A stretch of 50,566 bases of DNA from Flavobacteriales bacterium UBA5422 (GTDB lineage: Bacteria; Bacteroidota; Bacteroidia; Flavobacteriales_D; Crocinitomicaceae). Below, piece after piece: positions 42,358 to 50,566 of the stretch. A program made the position numbers and the translations under genes. The stretch's first letter is position 1. Each line of letters begins with the position of its first letter. A model generated the notes under the pieces. That model was not told where the DNA came from. It did not search any database and worked only from the letters and a program-made list of their open reading frames with translations. The stretch spans positions 51,532 through 102,097 of the forward strand of contig DHNG01000043.1 of the NCBI GenBank assembly GCA_002409405.1. The letters run 5' to 3'.

Positions 42358-42385
42358 TTTGGTTCGCAAACCTTGATTATATTTG
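42358..42385 (+). promoter_or_regulatory. Promoter of the lipoprotein gene at 42405
   Basis: TTTG (42358-42361), 16 bases, then TATATTTG (42378-42385), one base short of the usual spacing range. It ends 19 bases before the ATG. Confidence 0.55.
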
Positions 42386-42404
42386 TATCTAAAATCATAG
42401 TGTT

Positions 42405-42938
42405 ATGAAATACGTTGCTATTGTTATTATTGGATTGATTGTTGCTTCTTGTGGAAGTAAGGTCCCTTTTACCAATCAGATTAAAGACGAGTTCGGACTG
42501 GATGCGGAAACGCAGATGAAGAAAGTACAGTTCTATATCTCTCAGACCATTATCCTTCAACGCATCCGACAATCCGGAAGTCAAGGAACAGCAGAGAATG
42601 GCGTGTTGGTAACCAATAAAAACAAAGAAGAAGATCGGGTAACAATTCAGGCACAAACACCTGCCGTTTTTGAAAGTTATGGAAAGACAGGTGAAATGGT
42701 GATTCGTTTTGAAGTCGGACAAGGGCGTGTACTTTCGTTTAATGTGAGACAGGAAGGAAGTACATCCAAATATTACCTGGTTGCTGCCTGGGATATGAAC
42801 CGGGGAGGAGAATTGACGTATGGTAATGAAAAATATACCATTCAATCTTCTGCAGGAAATGCTTACCTGATGGTCATGCTGAAAAAACTTCAGAAAACCA
42901 AGCGCAAAGATCGGGTGGTTAAAGGAATGAGAGTGTGA
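42405..42938 (+). CDS. Lipoprotein of unknown function
   Basis: I do not recognise the family. The 177-residue product has a lipobox at IVASC (about 12-16). It reads KVPFTNQIKDEFGLD after that, then a segment MKKVQFYISQTIILQR. A beta-rich region (VTIQAQTPAVFESY, GEMVIRFEVGQGRVLSFNVR) and a basic C-terminus (KKLQKTKRKDRVVKG) follow. Similar lipoproteins are found in other Flavobacteriales. It precedes ppk by 65 bases and may share its transcript. Confidence 0.75.
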   Translation: MKYVAIVIIGLIVASCGSKVPFTNQIKDEFGLDAETQMKKVQFYISQTIILQRIRQSGSQGTAENGVLVTNKNKEEDRVTIQAQTPAVFESYGKTGEMVIRFEVGQGRVLSFNVRQEGSTSKYYLVAAWDMNRGGELTYGNEKYTIQSSAGNAYLMVMLKKLQKTKRKDRVVKGMRV

Positions 42939-43003
42939 TCCCGGTAAGGAAAGATTTAATCCAGGGTTAACATAGAAGGTCGTTTTTTTCAATTGCTTTG
43001 CAC

Positions 43004-45082
43004 ATGGAATTTTTCAATCGTGAATTGAGCTGGCTTTCTTTTAATGAACGTGTTTTACAAGAAGCATTAGACTCTAGAAATCCGGTAATAGAACGGATGC
43101 GTTTCCTCGGAATTTATTCCAATAACATGGATGAATTCTTTCGTGTACGGGTGGCAAACCTCCGTAGAATGATTGCTGTCAGAAATAAGACCGTAACCGG
43201 TTTTAGCAGCTCCCCAAAAGAATTATTCAATGAAATTCGGCTGGTTGTTTTGAAGCAACAACGGCAGTTTGAACTTGCTTATCAAAAAATATTGCGGGAG
43301 TTGAGTAATCACAACATCTTCCATATCCAGGAAGGCGATCTGAACGAGCAGCAAATAACTGAATTGAGATCCTATTTCAATTTAAAGTTGAAGCATGCCA
43401 TCGTTCCGATCATGTTGAACTCATCTACACCTTTCCCCCGCTTAAAAGATTCGGGAATTTATCTGGCGGTAAAAATGACCAACCTGCGTTCTACAAAGCT
43501 GCGTTATGCCTTGATCAAAATTCCATCTACGATTTCCCGCTTTTACCTCATGCGTGACGGGGAAAAACAAATGGTTATTTTACTGGATGACATCATTCGG
43601 TTGAACCTGGATGCTATTTTCTCGATTTTCACGTATCATAAAATTGAAGCATATACTTTTAAATTTACCAGGGATGCCGAACTAAACCTGGATGATGATA
43701 TTGCTATTTCCCTGAAGGAAAAGGTAGAACATAGTATTAAGTTGAGAAAAAAGGGGACACCTGTTCGCTTTGTTTACGATCAGGATATGCCGCATGACCT
43801 GCTGGAATATTTATTGAAAAATCTGAATTTGGAATTCGGAGTGAATACCATTGCAGGTGGAAGATACCATAATTTCAAAGACTTCATGTCTTTCCCTGAT
43901 TTTGGAAGACAGGATTTTGTTTATTCTCCGTTACCCCCACTAAATCATTCGGCTTTTGAAGGACAAAAGAGTCTGATCAAGGTGATTTTGAAGCAAGATG
44001 TAATGATTCATTATCCCTATCAGCGTTTTGATTACCTGGTCGATTTGATTCGGGAAGCAGCGATCGATCCGCGGGTAAAGTCAATTAAAATCAATGTGTA
44101 CCGGGTGACACGTGATTCTCAGGTATTAAAAGCATTGATGAATGCAGTCAATAACGGGAAACAAGTCACTGTTTTCCTGGAATTGATGGCTCGTTTTGAT
44201 GAGGAAAACAATTTGTATTGGTCAACGCGTTTGAAAGAAAGCGGAGCAATTGTTCTGCATGGAGGACAAGACATAAAAGTACACTCCAAACTGATCCAGA
44301 TTACCCGGATGAATGGGAATAAAAAGCAGTTCATTACGCATGTGGGAACAGGAAATTTCCACGAACGTACCGCACGGATTTATGGTGATTTGAGCCTGAT
44401 TACGGCAGATGAGAAAATCGGAATGGAAGTTGCTAAAGTGTTCCAGATCCTGGAGAGCGAAACACCCAATTTAAATCGTCGGTTTAAAGAACTACTGGTC
44501 TCCCCTATCAACACCCGAACGCGGATAATAAACCTCATTAAAAATGAAATTCGGGCAGCTAAAAAAGAGGAACGGGCAGAGATATTTATAAAACTGAACA
44601 ACCTGACAGATACAGAAATGATCGAATGGTTGTATAAAGCAAGTAATGCGGGTGTAAAAATTAAAATGATTATCCGGGGAATTTGCTGCCTCGTACCAGG
44701 AATTCCGGGTCAGTCTGAAAATATTACCGTGTATTCAATTGTTGACCGCTTTTTAGAACATGCACGAATTTTCAAATTTCACAATGCAGGAGAACCTGCT
44801 TACTTTATTAGTAGTGCTGACTGGATGGAGCGAAATCTTGATAAACGAATTGAGGTAACCTGCCCTATCAAAGATCCGGCATTGCAAAAAGAACTCGACT
44901 TGATTTTTGATTACCAGTTAAAAGGAAATGCCAAAACACGAATCATTGGGAAATTTCAAAAAAATAAATACCGAAAAGTAGAAAAGAAATTATTCCACAC
45001 ACAATTGGAACTCTACAATTTCTACAAAACGCAATGGGAAAAACACGATGCGACACCCGAAAAAGAATTCTTACTGATGTAA
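43004..45082 (+). CDS. ppk1: Polyphosphate kinase 1
   Basis: PPK1 makes inorganic polyphosphate from ATP through a phosphohistidine. The product is 692 residues from ATG at 43004; a TTG two codons earlier is less likely. Motifs: FFNRELSWLSFNERVLQEA at the N-terminus, LGIYSNNMDEFFRVRVANLR, the middle domain with YPYQRFDYLVDLIREAA, KVHSKLIQITR, the active-site region HVGTGNFHERTARIYGDLSL, and a C-terminal IFKFHNAGEPAYFISSADWM. Length and domain order are complete. It helps in stress and phosphate storage. Confidence 0.95.
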   Translation: MEFFNRELSWLSFNERVLQEALDSRNPVIERMRFLGIYSNNMDEFFRVRVANLRRMIAVRNKTVTGFSSSPKELFNEIRLVVLKQQRQFELAYQKILRELSNHNIFHIQEGDLNEQQITELRSYFNLKLKHAIVPIMLNSSTPFPRLKDSGIYLAVKMTNLRSTKLRYALIKIPSTISRFYLMRDGEKQMVILLDDIIRLNLDAIFSIFTYHKIEAYTFKFTRDAELNLDDDIAISLKEKVEHSIKLRKKGTPVRFVYDQDMPHDLLEYLLKNLNLEFGVNTIAGGRYHNFKDFMSFPDFGRQDFVYSPLPPLNHSAFEGQKSLIKVILKQDVMIHYPYQRFDYLVDLIREAAIDPRVKSIKINVYRVTRDSQVLKALMNAVNNGKQVTVFLELMARFDEENNLYWSTRLKESGAIVLHGGQDIKVHSKLIQITRMNGNKKQFITHVGTGNFHERTARIYGDLSLITADEKIGMEVAKVFQILESETPNLNRRFKELLVSPINTRTRIINLIKNEIRAAKKEERAEIFIKLNNLTDTEMIEWLYKASNAGVKIKMIIRGICCLVPGIPGQSENITVYSIVDRFLEHARIFKFHNAGEPAYFISSADWMERNLDKRIEVTCPIKDPALQKELDLIFDYQLKGNAKTRIIGKFQKNKYRKVEKKLFHTQLELYNFYKTQWEKHDATPEKEFLLM

Positions 45083-45103
45083 GGTTCAAAACACATAGTT
45101 ATT

Positions 45104-45136
45104 AAAAAGGCTGCTCATTGGAATGGGCAGCCTTTT
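45104..45136. terminator. Bidirectional terminator after ppk1
   Basis: AAAAGGCTGC and GCAGCCTTTT with inner CATT/AATG pair around a two-base centre. T runs on both strands. Shared with the convergent T9SS gene. Confidence 0.9.
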
Positions 45137-45156
45137 CTGTTAAAGAGATTAACCTG

Positions 45157-47139
45157 TTATTGTTTTACAATACGGGCAATACGTTCCGCATCATTTCCGG
45201 AGATTCGAATCAGGTAAATACCATTTTGAACTCCTGTTAAGTCAACAGTCGTCGTTGTTGCCTTGATTTCTTCCCGTCCACGGATAACACGTCCGTTTAC
45301 ATCCATTACTTCGTATGCATAACCATTGGAAGGAAGTCCGACAATCTGGAACTCTCCGTTGGTTGGATTTGGAGCAAGGGTAATGTTTTCCAATACAACA
45401 TCCTCCAATCCTAAGTAATCACAATTTTGAATGTTTACCAGAACCTGAGAAGTATCCGGTCCGCAAACACCATTGTCAACAATATATTTGTAGATTGATT
45501 GTCCTTGTAATGTTCCTGTCTGGAAGTATGAACTTGGCATCGCGCTTCCATCAGGTCTGTACCAGGTACCTCCTGCATCAATATTTCCTCCCAATGCACC
45601 AAACAAATCGATTTGTTGGTTCTTACATGTTGTGATTAATCCATTTTCTCCTGCAGAAGAAGCGTTAAATACGTTGATTGTCGCGATAGTTGTATCTGCA
45701 GTACATCCGGTTGTTACAATATAGCTGAATGTGTACGTTCCGTTTAATGGAGAAACATTCAACGTTGAACCGCTGATTAAACTTTGAAGCGCATCATTTT
45801 TCCACTCTCCATGTGTATAATCAGAAGTAATAACACCACCAAGATCGATTGTTCCATCTGCACGGCACACATCAATATCTCCATCAATTCCCGGATTTGG
45901 AGTACAGATATCAATGCACACATCGTCAATGAGTAATAACCAACCATCTTCACCTCCCGGAGGAACGTGAAATGCAATGTATACATCTCCCGAATAAGCG
46001 CTTAGGTCAACAGATGCCAATTGGTATTCTTCATTCGATGCGGTGGTCAATGGCATTACTTCTTCCGTAAAATCACTTGCACTATTTCCGGTTGTTGATA
46101 ATAGCACTCTGAAATCATTCGGCTCATTGCTTGAATAGACACGGTAATAAAAATTCATTACTTCGTTACCTGTAAGTGTCATGGGAGGAGTTACTAAATA
46201 ATCATCATTTGCACCATCATTATAATCGGTGTAAATAGCTGCAGAATACTCTCCTGTACGTGCAAGTTCTTCCCCCCAGATATCATTACTAAAGAATGTC
46301 CACATATATTGATTGTAGTCCCCCCCCCATGACGGGCCACCATCTCCGTTTTCATCAATGATAGACCAACAGGCAAGATTAGGAGAATCCGCTTCGAAAC
46401 TTTCACAAAAAGAAAGTGCCGGAATCGCTGCACAATCTGTCAGAACAGAAATTGTCAAATGATAACTTTCATCACCAGCACCGCAATCGGCAACAATGAG
46501 GATGTCGTACTGCGTATTCGGATCTAAGCCGGGAATACTGATAGAAGGAACAGCTACCGTTTGTGTACCGATTCCTGAACCCGGCGTAAATCCGGATTCT
46601 CCCCATTCTACGATCCAGGAAGTTTCAGCATCTCCCGCTGTCCATGAAACATCGGCAGAAGAACTGGTAACAGCATCAACCATTCCGTTAACAGGCATCA
46701 AGCAAGTTGGTGTTGTATAGGTAACCTCCAACTCCAGATCTATTTGTACCTCATCTGACCAAAAATCCATATCCACAGAGGTTACAGTAATCGTGCTCGC
46801 TCCGGTAAGATCATACCCGATCATATCTATTGCACATCCTTCAGTAATCACATCTGAACCGTCCACATTCAGTGTAAAACCAAAATAATCTCCACAGTAA
46901 GTATCATCTCCGTAGGTATCTACCCCGTAAAAGTTAGAGATTATGATACTTTGTATCGGTTGCCCTTGGTTGATCGTTAAGTTACCACCGGATGTAGTGA
47001 CAACAATTGTTGTAGGATCGTCATCGTTTCCTGTCGCCGAGAATGACTGGGTCCCTGTAGTTTGAGCGTTTGAAGAAAAAACTGCCCCCATGACAACCGC
47101 CAGTGAGAAGAGTTTTTGTTTAATGTAGTTTTTTCGCAT
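45157..47139 (-). CDS. T9SS type A cargo with Fn3 and jelly-roll domains; contains a G9 tract
   Basis: A 660-residue exported protein. Signal peptide about 1-25 (FSSNAQ). An N-terminal beta domain follows (about 26-135), then fibronectin type III (about 140-235, SADVSWTAGDAETSWIVEWG), then a 'choice-of-anchor J'/MAM-like domain (about 245-410, FCESFEADSPNLACW to LLLIDDVCIDIC). Two HYR/Ig-like stretches (about 415-570) and a type A sorting domain (about 580-660, LAPNPTNGEFQIVGL, NGIYLIRISG) end it. Nine consecutive G in the coding strand at 46320-46328 encode the SWGGD segment near residue 270. Slippage there would remove the sorting domain. Confidence 0.88.
   Translation of the reverse strand: MRKNYIKQKLFSLAVVMGAVFSSNAQTTGTQSFSATGNDDDPTTIVVTTSGGNLTINQGQPIQSIIISNFYGVDTYGDDTYCGDYFGFTLNVDGSDVITEGCAIDMIGYDLTGASTITVTSVDMDFWSDEVQIDLELEVTYTTPTCLMPVNGMVDAVTSSSADVSWTAGDAETSWIVEWGESGFTPGSGIGTQTVAVPSISIPGLDPNTQYDILIVADCGAGDESYHLTISVLTDCAAIPALSFCESFEADSPNLACWSIIDENGDGGPSWGGDYNQYMWTFFSNDIWGEELARTGEYSAAIYTDYNDGANDDYLVTPPMTLTGNEVMNFYYRVYSSNEPNDFRVLLSTTGNSASDFTEEVMPLTTASNEEYQLASVDLSAYSGDVYIAFHVPPGGEDGWLLLIDDVCIDICTPNPGIDGDIDVCRADGTIDLGGVITSDYTHGEWKNDALQSLISGSTLNVSPLNGTYTFSYIVTTGCTADTTIATINVFNASSAGENGLITTCKNQQIDLFGALGGNIDAGGTWYRPDGSAMPSSYFQTGTLQGQSIYKYIVDNGVCGPDTSQVLVNIQNCDYLGLEDVVLENITLAPNPTNGEFQIVGLPSNGYAYEVMDVNGRVIRGREEIKATTTTVDLTGVQNGIYLIRISGNDAERIARIVKQ
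46320..46328 (-). repeat. Homopolymer G9 (coding strand) in the T9SS gene
   Basis: Nine C on the plus strand, nine G in the coding strand. The gene is in frame here. It is the longest G/C run I noticed in the window and is a classical phase-variation type of site. Confidence 0.85.
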
Positions 47140-47501
47140 GGTGTTTTTTGTTTTTAGGAGTTAATTGAACTTGTTAAGATAAGGTTTTAGCAGAAAAACT
47201 CCAACTAGATTTATGTTTATTGTTAGAATCCTAACAGAACTTTTTTTTTAAAAACATCAACCTTGATTTAATAAAAAGACCTATTTTTAGGCTTATTACA
47301 CACTTTAGATGCAGTATCTATCATGTGTAACTTTGTAAAGTTAAGTTAAAATTGGAGATCATTTTTTACGAAATTCAATTCCTGTTTCTAGTCAGTATAT
47401 GATCTAATTGTATAAAAGTGAAAGAAGATGAGATGATTCATATCAATTTTTCTTGTAAACGGAAATAGTTTGTACATTTGCCCCTTAATTCATTCAATTA
47501 A
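47140..47501. other. 362-base divergent intergenic region with palindromes
   Basis: No gene seen. It holds TGTTAG/CTAACA arms (47221-47236) followed by T9 (47241-47249), a palindrome AACTTTGTAAAGTT (47329-47342), and the promoter of the acyltransferase gene (47453-47480). Confidence 0.55.
47453..47480 (+). promoter_or_regulatory. Promoter of the acyltransferase gene
   Basis: TTG (47453-47455), 17 bases, then TACATTTG (47473-47480), matching the Flavobacterial consensus. It is 21 bases before the ATG at 47502. Confidence 0.6.
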
Positions 47502-48623
47502 ATGAACAACCAGTCAGTCGAAGTTCCCTTAGCAAAAAAGCCCCGGTTGATGTTTATTGATATGGCGCGTTCCATTGCCATATTACTAATGTTGGAAGGA
47601 CATTTTGTTGATGATTCATTAATGCTTGAATACCGGGATCCCAATAATCTGATTTATGCAACCTGGTTGTACATTCGTGGTTTTACTTCACCTATTTTCT
47701 TAACGGTAACAGGACTGGTTTTTGTCTATTTGTTATTAGGTAAACGGGAAGAACCGTATTTTTCCAACCTGAGGATAAAAAAGGGATTCAAACGATCGCT
47801 CGAATTGTTGTTCTGGGGATTTGCATTGCAATATTATGCATTTCATGTACTGCAATGTATCGGAGTCGGTATTTTCTCCATTCTTGTTGTTTTTGGTATT
47901 TATAAATTAATAAAGGTCATTCCGCTGTGGATCTACTATTTTATAGCAGGAACTTTGTTGTTCGGATTTAATCTCTACCTGGATCAGTTGCCGGAATTTG
48001 GCGTGTGGCCCGAAAATGCCCCGTATGTTATTCAAAACATGTTTCACGGTCCCGGACACCGGGCAATTTTCCCGATTGTTCCATGGATGGGATACACCAT
48101 GTACGGAGCGATGTTGGGAACCTTGTTACACGATTTTAAAGAGCAGGTAAAAACGTGGAAAGCTCCATTAATAACAATTACAATCGGGTTTGCCTTTTTT
48201 CTTTTTTCCAAACAAATACTGGAAGGATTAGATCAATTACTGGGAAGTCCGTTTGTACTAAACCTCGGGATTCTGGATTGGTTGTACATGCGCTTCGGAA
48301 TGGTTTTAATAGCACTGAGTTCGTTGATGATTATAGAAAAGCTGATTGGAGAGATCAAACCTAATTTGTTTATCAAAGTAGGACAAAACACACTGACAAT
48401 TTACATCATTCATATGATTGTACTGTATGGTAGCCTCACAGGATTTGGTCTGAACAGGTTACTGCATCATCGGTTGAATCCATGGCAGGTAACACTGGGA
48501 GCAATGCTGTTTATTTTCATTTTTGTTTTGTTTGTGAAATACCTGGATCAGATCAAACTAAAACTGGATTTTATCCTCGGTCCGATCAGACGGTTTTTCA
48601 ACCGCATCTACGGAATCAAATAA
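47502..48623 (+). CDS. HGSNAT/DUF1624-like membrane acyltransferase
   Basis: The 373-residue integral membrane protein has about ten hydrophobic helices. The N-terminal LMFIDMARSIAILLMLEGHF and the following WLYIRGFTSPIFLTVTGLVF match the heparan-alpha-glucosaminide N-acetyltransferase-like family (DUF1624), with the characteristic Asp and His in the first helix. Such proteins are thought to acetylate extracytoplasmic sugars using cytoplasmic acetyl-CoA; the substrate here is unknown. It ends one base from the convergent DUF4886-type gene, with no terminator between. Confidence 0.85.
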   Translation: MNNQSVEVPLAKKPRLMFIDMARSIAILLMLEGHFVDDSLMLEYRDPNNLIYATWLYIRGFTSPIFLTVTGLVFVYLLLGKREEPYFSNLRIKKGFKRSLELLFWGFALQYYAFHVLQCIGVGIFSILVVFGIYKLIKVIPLWIYYFIAGTLLFGFNLYLDQLPEFGVWPENAPYVIQNMFHGPGHRAIFPIVPWMGYTMYGAMLGTLLHDFKEQVKTWKAPLITITIGFAFFLFSKQILEGLDQLLGSPFVLNLGILDWLYMRFGMVLIALSSLMIIEKLIGEIKPNLFIKVGQNTLTIYIIHMIVLYGSLTGFGLNRLLHHRLNPWQVTLGAMLFIFIFVLFVKYLDQIKLKLDFILGPIRRFFNRIYGIK

Positions 48624-48624
48624 C

Positions 48625-49722
48625 TCAGATCTTTTTCTTGATACTTGTGTCTTTTGTCTGTGGCTTGGATGCTTGCGGTGTTTTGGGTTGATAAGGCTCC
48701 TTGAAATACACATTTTTATAAATGATGCGCTCACCACAACCATCTTCCAGCGTTAATTTCACTTTGTATTCTCCGAATGTTTTGTAATAGTGAGTTACAC
48801 TTGATTCATTATTCGTACTGTCCCCATCTCCGAAATCCCACCGGATACCCGTCGATTTGGGGAAGTTTGCAAGACAGTTTACTTCAAATTTTCCATCCTT
48901 TGTAAACCGATAATGTACATCTACAATATCCCGGTTCAGTTTGTATTCTGCCAGGTGGTTTTTAATGTAATCGTATGCTGTTCTTTGAATAGCCAAAGCC
49001 ATTTTTGCATCCAGTCCTGCCGCATAACCTCCTTCCGGGCTTGAACGGAAAATAGCCGAATAAAAAGACGAGGCAATAACATAGGAACCAACCTTGGTTG
49101 GATGGTGCTCATCCTTTTGATACAACCCGAAATCAGGGTAATTTTTACGCACTTCTTTCCAGACATTTCCAACAGGTACGATCGCCAGGTCATACTTTTC
49201 TGCGAGGTAACGGTACCCGCTTTCAATGGAAGAACTCATTTCTTCATACGTGCCGATCTCATTCATGTACGCATACCCGTTTTCGTACCCCCATGTCATG
49301 TACAACAGCAGTTTCACACATGGATTATTTTTGTGCAATGTGTCTACAATTTTTTGAAAATAAGGGATTACAGCTGTATCAATGTGTTCATTTCCATAAC
49401 TTAACTCACGGCTGAACCCCTGAAGAATTACATAATCCCATTTCGCTTTATTGATGTCTTCATACAAATCCGGACGCTCTGAATGCATGTGAAATGTATG
49501 ATTACTTTTTGCACTCATCACAACATTGATCTTGATATTCTTTGAGATGGCCAATTTTTCGAACATCACAGGCATGCTATTCATGTGCGTGAAACTATTT
49601 CCGATAAACAACACATTCATCGGTGGAATTTCCTGCGCATTAGCGGTCGCGACTCCACCGCAAAAAAATGCAGTTAATACTTTGAAAAATCTACGCAACA
49701 ATGCCATTTTAATCTTATCCAT
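48625..49722 (-). CDS. Exported SGNH/DUF4886-type hydrolase with a PKD domain
   Basis: A 365-residue exported protein with a signal peptide of about 1-29 (VATANAQ). The first part (about 33-245) is an SGNH-hydrolase-like domain of the DUF4886 type: LFIGNSFTHMNSMP contains the nucleophile Ser, and DEHHPTKVGSYVIA holds the Asp and His. It is probably an esterase on a carbohydrate or lipid. A PKD domain (about 265-340, IRWDFGDGDSTNNESSVTH) follows. The last 20 residues are basic and low-complexity, with no T9SS sorting domain. Met6 is an alternative start. Confidence 0.85.
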   Translation of the reverse strand: MDKIKMALLRRFFKVLTAFFCGGVATANAQEIPPMNVLFIGNSFTHMNSMPVMFEKLAISKNIKINVVMSAKSNHTFHMHSERPDLYEDINKAKWDYVILQGFSRELSYGNEHIDTAVIPYFQKIVDTLHKNNPCVKLLLYMTWGYENGYAYMNEIGTYEEMSSSIESGYRYLAEKYDLAIVPVGNVWKEVRKNYPDFGLYQKDEHHPTKVGSYVIASSFYSAIFRSSPEGGYAAGLDAKMALAIQRTAYDYIKNHLAEYKLNRDIVDVHYRFTKDGKFEVNCLANFPKSTGIRWDFGDGDSTNNESSVTHYYKTFGEYKVKLTLEDGCGERIIYKNVYFKEPYQPKTPQASKPQTKDTSIKKKI

Positions 49723-49763
49723 AAACAGAGTTTAACAAAATCAAGTACCGGATTAGCTGATTA

Positions 49764-49771
49764 CAAAATTA
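49764..49771 (-). promoter_or_regulatory. -7 element TAATTTTG upstream of the DUF4886-type gene
   Basis: Minus-strand TAnnTTTG match 41 bases before the ATG at 49722. No -33 element at the usual distance. Confidence 0.35.
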
Positions 49772-49828
49772 ATGCCGATACACTTTGTAAATGCGAAATT
49801 ACACTTTTTTCAGTTCTCAATAAAGAAA

Positions 49829-50566
49829 TTATTGTTTCACAATTCGATGAATGGTTCGTTGATTGTTTGCGTTGGAAAGTTCCAACAAATACATACCGGA
49901 TTTGTATGCATGTAAATCAATTTCCACTTCCCTGAATGCTGTATGTTCACCCAGTAATTGCCCGTTGATCGTATACATTTTCACTGTGAACACTGCATCA
50001 ATATCTGTTTTTACAAATAGATTGCCTGTCGTTGGATTAGGGAAAATAGTAACAGCAATTGGTGGATCAACCTGCTGAACCGATATGGTACTGTTCGGAT
50101 CGACCTCAAAATGATACAAACCACCGAGATCTTGTCCGACAAACATGTTCAGATACCCATCGCCGTCAATATCCTCTACCCAAAAAGAAGAGTAAGCTTC
50201 TGCATTGATGTTTAAGAATCCAGGGCTTTCCAGTTGAAAGGATTGTCCCTGGGATAAATTTTCGTCAATACCACCGTAATAGTAAAGTTTTCCGTCTATT
50301 GCACCCAGAAAAAGAAGTGTCGTATCATTTTTTCTAAAAAAATGCGGAGCCGTATAACCGTCCGGATTGTTCGGATCCTGAATATGAATCGCTCCCAGAG
50401 TGTTATTAATCAACTCAAAAGAAGGAGAAGTACTTGTACCGACATTTTGATAGTACAACAGCTTTCCGGTACGGTTTCCGATGATTAAATCCAGAAGACC
50501 ATCTTTGTTCAGATCAAACAATTGCGGGAATGCATATCCCCCGACCTGTATAGTTGTGTTGGTATT
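49829..50566 (-). CDS. T9SS type A cargo with FG-GAP/VCBS repeats, partial (5' end outside window)
   Basis: The frame is open to the right edge, giving 245 residues of the C-terminal part. Repeats of the FG-GAP/VCBS type are visible: LFDLNKDGLLDLIIGNRTGK and VEDIDGDGYLNMFVGQDLGG, with Ca-binding-like Asp patterns, each followed by LYYYxG/LYHFEV strands. The last 80 residues form a type A sorting domain (TIFPNPTTGNLFVK, SGMYLLELSN, ending HRIVKQ). A start at 50521 would be artificial (a TTG within a repeat). It is a surface or secreted protein whose main catalytic or binding part lies outside the window. Confidence 0.88.
   Translation of the reverse strand, partial: NTNTTIQVGGYAFPQLFDLNKDGLLDLIIGNRTGKLLYYQNVGTSTSPSFELINNTLGAIHIQDPNNPDGYTAPHFFRKNDTTLLFLGAIDGKLYYYGGIDENLSQGQSFQLESPGFLNINAEAYSSFWVEDIDGDGYLNMFVGQDLGGLYHFEVDPNSTISVQQVDPPIAVTIFPNPTTGNLFVKTDIDAVFTVKMYTINGQLLGEHTAFREVEIDLHAYKSGMYLLELSNANNQRTIHRIVKQ

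Noticed and set aside
42339..42992. Minus-strand 217-codon frame opposite the lipoprotein gene
   Set aside because: Its product has no recognisable domain, and the opposite strand has promoter, lipobox and good coding sense.
1..50566. CRISPR arrays, tRNA/rRNA genes, insertion sequences
   Set aside because: No regularly spaced repeats, no cloverleaf or rRNA sequence and no transposase or integrase were seen by reading.

Overview
The window is a chromosomal segment of a Bacteroidota bacterium, most likely Flavobacteriales (a Fluviicola-like Crocinitomicaceae is a guess, not shown). The evidence is five secreted proteins with type IX secretion (T9SS) C-terminal sorting domains, flavobacterial promoters (TTG/TTTG, a 17-23 base gap, TAnnTTTG), a dcw cluster in Bacteroidota order with a PASTA-ended FtsI, and Bacteroidota-type TonB/ExbBD proteins. 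A+T content is moderate. I found no rRNA, tRNA, CRISPR array or transposase.

Layout. 1-6896 (minus): division/cell-wall cluster mraZ-rsmH-small secreted ORF-ftsL-ftsI-murE-mraY (mraY runs off the left edge), preceded by MraZ-type boxes present twice in opposite orientation. 7152-11067: an AraC-type regulator and a large T9SS adhesin. 11190-12158: a family 9 glycosyltransferase whose last codons lie in a 22-base sequence repeated exactly at 14721-14742. The 2.6 kb between the repeats (12141-14720) holds a compact A+T-rich cassette: an XRE regulator divergent from a Cys-rich lipoprotein/peptide, a propeller-type lipoprotein and a CxxC lipoprotein. 14787-16635: PLP-dependent methionine gamma-lyase/cystathionine gamma-synthase and a divergent Lrp regulator. 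16721-18740: an rtcB-prfH RNA/ribosome repair pair with a structured leader, followed by a promoter-to-terminator small RNA candidate. 19113-23643: pyruvate carboxylase and a conserved unknown. 23874-28870: S9 peptidase, small secreted TonB_C-like protein, DinB-like protein, Crp-like regulator and nucleoside phosphorylase. 29154-34333: exbB-exbD-exbD-tonB followed by two more tonB copies, the last two made by tandem duplication. 34430-35479: three tandem ssb-like genes. 35762-50566: SanA-like protein, three complete T9SS cargo proteins and one partial one, M20 peptidase, lipoproteins, polyphosphate kinase, an HGSNAT-like acyltransferase and an SGNH/DUF4886-PKD protein.

The most unusual part is the cassette at 12141-14720. 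It sits exactly at the 3' end of a host gene between 22-base direct repeats, replaces the host gene's last codons, and carries its own regulator. It encodes a Cys-rich exported peptide followed by an attenuator-like hairpin. The next gene, a propeller lipoprotein, appears to be switched off by one missing T in a homopolymer inside its signal peptide. Other points of note are a G9 tract in an adhesin gene, the small RNA candidate at 18883-19050, the inverted MraZ boxes, the three-gene tonB array and the three-gene ssb array. All functions are read from sequence patterns and family knowledge; no search was run.
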